From contig JACVCA010000096.1 in the NCBI GenBank assembly GCA_016742295.1, positions 1-5,704 of the forward strand: DNA of 5,704 bases, in the 5' to 3' direction. Under the pieces are notes generated by a model. The model was not told the origin of the DNA, did not search any database, and was given only the letters and a program-made list of their open reading frames with translations. Made by a program: the position numbers and the translations under genes. Position 1 is the first letter of the stretch, and every line of letters begins with the position of its first letter. Below, one piece after another: positions 1-3,948 of the stretch. Source of the stretch: Alphaproteobacteria bacterium (lineage in GTDB: Bacteria > Pseudomonadota > Alphaproteobacteria > JAGOMX01).

Positions 1-1034
1 ATCTCTTTACGTTGTTGATTCAATTGATCTAGCATCACAGCAATTTCTTGTACTTCAAGAGAGTTTTCACTACCCAAAAGTCGTGCACCCAAATCAGCTT
101 GTCCTACCCTTCCGCCTGCATTGATGCGAGGTCCCAGAATAAAGCCAAGGTGATAAGCAGAGGGAGCCTCATAAATTCCTAAGATATCATAGAGCGCTCT
201 TAATCCAAGATTGTGCCGTCGAGCCATGATTTTCAATCCTTGTGTAACATAGGCTCGATTAAGTCCTGTTAATGGCATCACGTCACAAACGGTGCCTAAC
301 GCTACAAGATCAAGAAGACTCAAAAGGTCTGGTTCAGCGCGGGTATTGTAGTACCCTTCAACTCTAAGAGCACGGTTTAAAGCTACAATCAACAAAAAGC
401 ATAAGCCCACTGCTGCCAAAGATTTAAAGGGATTGGTTTCATCTAAACGATTAGGATTAATGAGGGCTACAGCAGGCGGCAATTTTGGTTCAGCTGCATG
501 ATGATCAACAACAATAACATCAAGTCCTAAGTCAGCTGCAAACTGCAGAGGTTCATAGGAAGTGGTACCGCAATCAACCGTAATTACAATCGCAACTCCT
601 TCCTGCTTTAGCTGTTCAAAGGCCTCACAATTAGGGCCATAACCTTCTTCAATTCGATCGGGAATATAGATACGCACCTTAATATTTAATTGTGCAAAAA
701 AGCGTGCAAGCAAAGCTGAAGATGTTGCTCCATCAACATCATAATCTCCTAAAACGGCAATCTTTTCACAATTTTGAATTGCTTTGACCAAGCGAGCAGT
801 TGCAAGGTGCATATCTTTAAAAGTACTCGGATCTGGCAAAACTTTCTTCAAAGATGGGCTTAAATAATCTTTGGCTTCAGAAACGCTAAACCCTCGGGCT
901 GCCAATAAACGACAAAGAATTTCAGGAATATCCAAAGCTTGGGAGAGCGTAAGCCCTAACATATCGTCGTAAGCACGTAACTTCCAGCATTTACCTAAAA
1001 CGGATTGCTTAACCTCTAAAAAAGGAGCCGTCAT
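1..1034 (-). CDS. recJ: Single-stranded-DNA-specific exonuclease RecJ (3' end missing)
   Basis: RecJ is a cytoplasmic 5'-to-3' single-strand DNA exonuclease of the DHH phosphoesterase family, used in recombinational repair, mismatch repair and processing of stalled forks. The first 344 codons are present; E. coli RecJ is 577 residues, so roughly 60% is visible. All N-terminal DHH motifs can be read: LGDYDVDGATS (95-105, metal-binding aspartates), VDCGT (153-157), VVDHH (175-179) and GTVCDVMPL (247-255). The DHHA1-type segment begins with GPRINAGGRVG (301-311), a form common in alphaproteobacteria. The reading frame is unbroken and no key aspartate is missing. The ATG at 1034-1032 overlaps the stop of the upstream SDR gene (ATGA), and only a weak GGGTG lies upstream, so translation is probably coupled to that gene. 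OB-fold and C-terminal parts lie beyond the window. Confidence 0.96.
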   Translation of the reverse strand, partial: MTAPFLEVKQSVLGKCWKLRAYDDMLGLTLSQALDIPEILCRLLAARGFSVSEAKDYLSPSLKKVLPDPSTFKDMHLATARLVKAIQNCEKIAVLGDYDVDGATSSALLARFFAQLNIKVRIYIPDRIEEGYGPNCEAFEQLKQEGVAIVITVDCGTTSYEPLQFAADLGLDVIVVDHHAAEPKLPPAVALINPNRLDETNPFKSLAAVGLCFLLIVALNRALRVEGYYNTRAEPDLLSLLDLVALGTVCDVMPLTGLNRAYVTQGLKIMARRHNLGLRALYDILGIYEAPSAYHLGFILGPRINAGGRVGQADLGARLLGSENSLEVQEIAVMLDQLNQQRKE

Positions 1035-1909
1035 GCACTAACACCCGCTGTTTTGTAAGTGTCTACCATACTTCCCAAACCTTCTCGATAGGTCGGATAC
1101 AAAAGGTTAATGTTTAATTCTTGTTTCATCTTACGGTTGGAAACGCGTTTATTTCCAGCATAAAATTCTTGAGCAATCGATGTTAATTGAGCTTCTTCAA
1201 ATGGAATTAAAATAGGAGGTTCAAGCCCCAGCAAGTGGTAGGCATAGCTGATCACATCAGCAGAGGAGGCTGGTTCATCATCAGCAACGTTGTAAATTTC
1301 ACCGGCTTGTGGACTAAAAATTGATGCTAACAAAGTTTGTGCAATATCGTTAACATGAATACGAGAGAATACCTGTTCCGGCTTATAGAGGCGCCGAGCT
1401 GTTCCTTTTTTAATTTGCTCAAAAACATTACGCTTAGGACCATAAATTCCACTTAACCGGAAGATATGAACAGGAACACTATAACGTTGCCATAACTTCA
1501 GCCAAGCCTCTTCGGACTGCAAACGTATCTGGCTACGTGCCTGGGTGGGTGCACAGTGGCTAACTTCCGTAACCCATTCTCCGTTGTGGTCACCGTAGAC
1601 ACCTGTGGTTGAAAGATAACCCAACCACTTAAGGTTTGACAGCCACTTAAATTCACGAAAATGGGTGTTTATAACCAGATCGCTCTCTTGATAGGGAGGA
1701 ATTGAAACTAAAATATGGGAAAAGGACTTCAATATTGCCTGCTCTAAGGGCTGCTCATCATTGAAAATGAGAGATTGAATTCCTTGAGCTTTCAAGCTTT
1801 TAAAATTGGCTTCATCCCGAGTTGTTCCGGTGACCTTTCCCCCTTTATGCAAGATCAATCTGGCAAAATGTTGAGCAACATAACCACAACCAAAACACAG
1901 TAAATTCAT
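1031..1909 (-). CDS. Atypical SDR / NAD-dependent epimerase-dehydratase-like protein (YeeZ-like)
   Basis: Predicted cytoplasmic 292-residue Rossmann-fold protein of the extended/atypical short-chain dehydrogenase group, close in length and layout to E. coli YeeZ (about 274 residues). Seen in the sequence: a first beta strand and glycine-rich nucleotide loop, MNLLCFGCGYVA (1-12); STTGVYGD (100-107), matching the strand with the catalytic Ser/Thr and YG; RLSGIYGP (151-158); RIHVNDIA (183-190); and YNVADDEP (206-213), typical of NAD-dependent epimerases. A classical YxxxK pair is not evident: the segment after STTGVYGD reads RSQIRLQSEEAW, so the protein may not act as an ordinary dehydrogenase. 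The substrate is unknown. I chose the ATG at 1909-1907 over a TTG three codons upstream, because GAG sits four bases before the ATG, the protein then begins directly with the Rossmann strand, and the TTG has no Shine-Dalgarno. It overlaps recJ by four bases, so the two are very likely one operon. Confidence 0.85.
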   Translation of the reverse strand: MNLLCFGCGYVAQHFARLILHKGGKVTGTTRDEANFKSLKAQGIQSLIFNDEQPLEQAILKSFSHILVSIPPYQESDLVINTHFREFKWLSNLKWLGYLSTTGVYGDHNGEWVTEVSHCAPTQARSQIRLQSEEAWLKLWQRYSVPVHIFRLSGIYGPKRNVFEQIKKGTARRLYKPEQVFSRIHVNDIAQTLLASIFSPQAGEIYNVADDEPASSADVISYAYHLLGLEPPILIPFEEAQLTSIAQEFYAGNKRVSNRKMKQELNINLLYPTYREGLGSMVDTYKTAGVSA

Positions 1910-1922
1910 AAGACTCAAAAAT

Positions 1923-2010
1923 ATTTTAAGGGAATGTTCTTATAATCTAACTGTGGAACTTAAGGAACTCAAGGCCATTTTTAAAATTTATTTGTAAAAT
2001 GAGTTTAAGG
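1923..2010. repeat. Four TTAAGG-like 9-mers around the SDR-recJ promoter
   Basis: On the plus strand ATTTTAAGG (1923-1931), AACTTAAGG (1957-1965), AACTCAAGG (1966-1974) and AGTTTAAGG (2002-2010) share the consensus ANYTTAAGG with one or two differences. The two central copies abut in tandem and cover the -35 hexamer and most of the spacer of the proposed promoter. The outer copies lie about 34-36 bases away on each side. This spacing could be an operator, but the motif is short and the region is AT-rich, so chance is possible. Confidence 0.3.
1944..1972 (-). promoter_or_regulatory. Possible sigma-70 promoter of the SDR-recJ operon
   Basis: Read on the minus strand, TTGAGT (1972-1967, 4 of 6 to TTGACA) and TAGATT (1949-1944, 4 of 6 to TATAAT) are separated by exactly 17 bases. 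Transcription would begin near 1937, giving a leader of about 27 bases before the chosen ATG. The hexamers are only moderate matches in AT-rich DNA. Position and spacing are the main support, and no other start for this gene pair is obvious. Confidence 0.35.
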
Positions 2011-2130
2011 CACAAAGCCGTTTGAAAGACAGAATTAAAGATGAGTTCTCATTTCTCTATATAGAACAATTTGAAACTTAATCTATACTAGTTCAGAAAA
2101 AACGAAGGTTTGGGATCAGAATTCCATACA

Positions 2131-2150
2131 GCTTGGCTCTCGCCTCAAGC
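2131..2150 (-). other. GC-rich hairpin with a GAGA tetraloop
   Basis: On the minus strand GCTT, a two-base GA bulge, GGC, the loop GAGA, GCC and AAGC form a compact stem of seven pairs capped by a GNRA-class tetraloop. It lies in a patch noticeably richer in G and C than its surroundings. It may be part of a structured RNA or of a repeated intergenic element. No flanking terminator T-run follows it, so it is not a simple intrinsic terminator. Confidence 0.35.
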
Positions 2151-2303
2151 AAGAAGCGCATTTTCTACACATGCAAATAAATTGAACACACACCTAAGGC
2201 AATACTTGTAAGGTTAGGATTCCCCGACCTAGGATAATTATGAATGGGTAGTATACCAAAGTTTTAATAGTTATTTGGTGAAAAGTGGTTTAAAAAAGAG
2301 ATA

Positions 2304-2355
2304 AGAGTTTATTTAACTCTAGGGTCTTTTTTAGATCCTACGTCTCCCAGACGTA
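2304..2355. other. Three back-to-back hairpins
   Basis: Three inverted repeats follow one another without gaps. AGAGTT/AACTCT pairs 2304-2309 with 2315-2320. TAGGGTC/GATCCTA pairs 2320-2326 with 2334-2340, with one G-T wobble. TACGTCT/AGACGTA is a perfect 7-bp stem pairing 2339-2345 with 2349-2355 across a CCC loop. Neighbouring stems share one or two bases, so they would partly compete. On the minus strand the first hairpin is followed shortly by a T-rich stretch (CTCTTTTTT), so it could end a transcript that reads through the stronger stem at 2369-2411. Function unknown; a structured small RNA or clustered terminators are the main alternatives. Confidence 0.45.
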
Positions 2356-2368
2356 AAGCCTCCCTATT

Positions 2369-2411
2369 AAAATTGGCTAGTCATGGTTTTTATTAGTAAC
2401 TAGCCAATTTT
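2369..2411 (-). terminator. Probable bidirectional intrinsic terminator
   Basis: A perfect 13-bp inverted repeat (2369-2381 with 2399-2411; core AATTGGCTAGT/ACTAGCCAATT) encloses a 17-base loop. The AT-rich base of the stem gives a T-run after the GC core in both directions: TTTT on the minus strand and TTTTTT on the plus strand. It begins 54 bases after the stop codon of the small ORF, the right place to end a lysR/small-ORF transcript. The long loop and the short T-run on the minus strand are less than ideal for an intrinsic terminator. Confidence 0.55.
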
Positions 2412-2465
2412 TTAAATTCTTTTATTAACGATAAGACTTTTTAAGCGTTTGACTTATATAATAAC

Positions 2466-2624
2466 TTATTGTTTAACGATTAATTTTTTTGTTTGTTTCG
2501 TAAGGAAATTCTCGTCAGAAATTTCTTTATCAGCTTCTGTTTTACTTGGGCTAGCAATTAAGCTTTGGCTAGTTACACTTCCTAGTAAGATCAAGGCGTA
2601 GATAAATGTATGTTTCTTTTTCAT
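2466..2624 (-). CDS. Small putative exported protein, 52 residues
   Basis: No family is recognised. The protein starts MKKKHTFIYALILLGSVTSQ: a basic n-region (residues 2-5), a hydrophobic core (about 7-17) and a polar c-region, the layout of a Sec signal peptide. Cleavage could fall after S19 or after A24 (LIA before SP), leaving about 28-33 residues that are hydrophilic and mixed in charge, ending KKLIVKQ. There is no cysteine, so no lipobox. The main support for a real gene is the perfect AAGGAG at 2636-2631, six bases before the ATG, plus a promoter-like upstream region and a terminator-like stem downstream. It lies 113 bases after lysR on the same strand and could share its transcript or have its own promoter. 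It may be a small periplasmic or secreted peptide, or the surviving N-terminus of a longer lost gene. No toxin-antitoxin partner is visible. Confidence 0.6.
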   Translation of the reverse strand: MKKKHTFIYALILLGSVTSQSLIASPSKTEADKEISDENFLTKQTKKLIVKQ

Positions 2625-2630
2625 TTTATT

Positions 2631-2636
2631 CTCCTT
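2631..2636 (-). promoter_or_regulatory. Strong ribosome binding site of the 52-residue ORF
   Basis: AAGGAG on the minus strand lies six bases before the ATG at 2624-2622. It is the best Shine-Dalgarno in the window, and it both supports the small ORF and fixes its start. Confidence 0.75.
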
Positions 2637-2647
2637 TTTATATAAAA

Positions 2648-2712
2648 ATTATATAGAAAACACTAAAAAAAATAATCATGTTATATAAAGCAACTCTTTT
2701 TAAAAAAGTCAA
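2648..2712 (-). promoter_or_regulatory. Probable promoter region of the small ORF
   Basis: Two overlapping possibilities can be read on the minus strand. TTGACT (2712-2707, 5 of 6 to the -35 consensus) is followed by the TATATA/TATAAC run around 2687-2680 at 19-21 bases, longer than ideal; TTTATA at 2689-2684 has 17-base spacing but a poor match. Closer to the gene, a perfect TATAAT lies at 2653-2648, about 24 bases before the ATG, but has no good -35. The DNA is extremely AT-rich, so such matches occur easily. The exact start cannot be decided from sequence. Confidence 0.35.
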
Positions 2713-2737
2713 TGGTATGTGTATAAACTTATATTAA

Positions 2738-3616
2738 TTATAGGTTTAAAGATTCTTCTAAATAATCCATCAAGGAGGTTACGCGTTTTGAATGGATCAT
2801 TTTCTTAGAGTAAATATAATAAAATTCTATTGTTGGTCCTTTTAAATGAGGTAAGACTTCTACTAGATCTACTTTTTCAAAGGTTGGATGGTCATGTCCT
2901 AATTCTGTTATCCCTAATCCTAGTTTTACTAAATTTAATCTTCCATGAGAGGAATTAATTTGAATATAAGGTTTATGAGAAGCATTTGATTTAGCTATAT
3001 CTTCTGAAAACCAAGTAAGAGGGCCATGAGGATTAGGTGAACCATCTCCATACGTAATTAGCTGATGATCTCTCAGGTCTTCAAGTTTATTTGGTACGCC
3101 AAATTCTTTTAGATACTCCTTACTCGCAAATAAGGTCATATGAAATGAAGTTAAATAACGTTGAATAAGATCGGGCCTATTAGGTTGATAAGGTAAAATG
3201 CCTACATCAAAATCATCAATATTATGGTTTTTATCCTCGCCTATGATACTAAGGTTAATCAAAGGATGTTTTTTTAAAAATCCAGGCAGAAAATAAACTA
3301 ACCATGAATAAGATATACTGTGGGTGGTAGCTATTCTTAATTTTCCTTTAGCTTCTGCATCTTTACCCTGAATAACTTTCAATGCTAAATCAGCTTCTGC
3401 CTGCATTCTTATTACATGCTCATAAAGTAACTTTCCATCCTTTGTTAGAGAAACTCCTCTCGGCACTCTTTCAAAAAGTTTAGCTTTTAGCTGATGTTCA
3501 AGCATTTGAATAGTTCTACTCAATGCAGGTTGACTAATATTAACTACTTTAGATGCATGGGTGATACTCCCGGCCTTAGCTACCTCATAAAATACTCTAA
3601 GTTTATCCCATTCCAT
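2738..3616 (-). CDS. LysR-family transcriptional regulator
   Basis: DNA-binding regulator of the LysR family, 292 residues, a usual length. The N-terminal winged helix-turn-helix spans about residues 3-62, with the hallmark order FYEVAKAGSITHAS (9-22), SQPALSR (28-34, recognition helix), LE-QL (39-43), LFER (47-50) and LTKDG (57-61). A linker helix leads to the effector-binding domain from about residue 90 to the end. The opening MEWDKLRVF resembles a LysR subgroup common in alphaproteobacteria. The ATG at 3616-3614 has GAGGG about 10 bases upstream. The effector and targets are unknown. LysR regulators often sit divergent from their target, but here the upstream neighbour lepA is on the same strand and its 3' end faces lysR, so this one is an orphan or may act on the small downstream ORF. 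The gene is clearly more AT-rich (about 30-35% GC in sampled lines) than lepA, recJ or the SDR gene (about 45%), which hints at separate ancestry. Confidence 0.93.
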   Translation of the reverse strand: MEWDKLRVFYEVAKAGSITHASKVVNISQPALSRTIQMLEHQLKAKLFERVPRGVSLTKDGKLLYEHVIRMQAEADLALKVIQGKDAEAKGKLRIATTHSISYSWLVYFLPGFLKKHPLINLSIIGEDKNHNIDDFDVGILPYQPNRPDLIQRYLTSFHMTLFASKEYLKEFGVPNKLEDLRDHQLITYGDGSPNPHGPLTWFSEDIAKSNASHKPYIQINSSHGRLNLVKLGLGITELGHDHPTFEKVDLVEVLPHLKGPTIEFYYIYSKKMIHSKRVTSLMDYLEESLNL

Positions 3617-3742
3617 TAATAATTTTCCCTCTAATTATTATAAAAAAATGATTATTGATTATTAGATAGACACTGACGTATGGATTTCAATAAAAAAATT
3701 ATGTCTTGATACGCATATGATAGTTAGACTTTTCTATATACT

Positions 3743-3769
3743 ATTATATTCGCTATATTTTTTAGTAAA
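3743..3769 (-). promoter_or_regulatory. Candidate lysR promoter
   Basis: A perfect TATAAT can be read on the minus strand at 3748-3743. The best upstream hexamer is TTTACT (3769-3764, 4 of 6) at a short 15-base spacing. Transcription would start near 3736 and leave a leader of about 120 bases, long enough to hold a LysR autoregulatory site. No convincing T-N11-A palindrome stands out. The region is so AT-rich that the match may be accidental. Confidence 0.3.
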
Positions 3770-3797
3770 GTATGACGTGAATAAAAACGTTATCTGT

Positions 3798-3863
3798 GCC
3801 ATGCCTGTAAGACAAGGGCCTATATCATTTAGTTAAACTCTCAGAGTATATCTCAGGCATGGC
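3798..3863. repeat. 66-base element bounded by a perfect 10-bp inverted repeat
   Basis: GCCATGCCTG (3798-3807) is exactly mirrored by CAGGCATGGC (3854-3863). The stem extends by AGA/TCT (3810-3812 with 3851-3853) past a two-base bulge, giving 13 pairs. The enclosed 38 bases contain a smaller palindrome, ACTCT-C-AGAGT (3837-3847). The arms are far more GC-rich than the flanks. On the minus strand a TTTTT run follows about ten bases after the stem, so it could serve as an unconventional lepA terminator. It could also be a small structured RNA or a palindromic repeat insertion. No target-site duplication is visible at its ends. Confidence 0.5.
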
Positions 3864-3948
3864 TAAAGGATATAAATGATGTACTATACATTTTACGTAT
3901 TTTTTAGTTGTTCATCCAGATTTTGGGAAAATTTATACTTATCTACTT

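Larger units (their letters stand above)
1910..2465. other. Non-coding interval between the SDR gene and the small secreted ORF
   Basis: About 550 bases with no convincing protein gene. Plus-strand ATGs at 2000, 2041, 2172 and 2240 all stop within a few codons, and a minus-strand ATG at 2161 opens only 22 codons without a ribosome site. What it does hold: the proposed SDR-recJ promoter and TTAAGG repeats at its left end, a GC-richer patch near 2131-2160, three adjacent hairpins at 2304-2355 and a probable terminator at 2369-2411. I do not recognise a tRNA, rRNA, tmRNA, SRP RNA or known riboswitch. A small RNA or a decayed intergenic repeat is possible. Confidence 0.6.
3617..3948. other. Non-coding interval between lepA and lysR
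   Basis: About 330 very AT-rich bases with no ORF that I can support on either strand. The part near lysR carries its Shine-Dalgarno and candidate promoter. The part near lepA carries the inverted-repeat element at 3798-3863. TGACGT occurs twice (about 3674 and 3773), roughly 100 bases apart; this is too little to call a binding site. No classical intrinsic terminator lies directly behind lepA. Confidence 0.6.

Noticed and set aside
1916..1918. TTG as the start of the SDR gene
   Set aside because: It has no Shine-Dalgarno and adds only three residues; the ATG at 1909-1907 begins directly at the Rossmann strand and has GAG upstream.
2098..2161. 22-codon minus-strand ORF starting at 2161
   Set aside because: It is very short, has no ribosome site and no recognisable protein features; it more likely reflects the GC-richer intergenic patch.
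3889..3906. ATAC/GTAT hairpin followed by a T-run on the plus strand
   Set aside because: The stem has only four AT-rich pairs, and no plus-strand gene lies upstream that it could terminate.
1910..3948. tRNA, CRISPR array, insertion sequence or transposase remnant in the non-coding intervals
   Set aside because: I found no cloverleaf, no regularly spaced identical repeats, no transposase motif and no target-site duplication around the inverted repeats.
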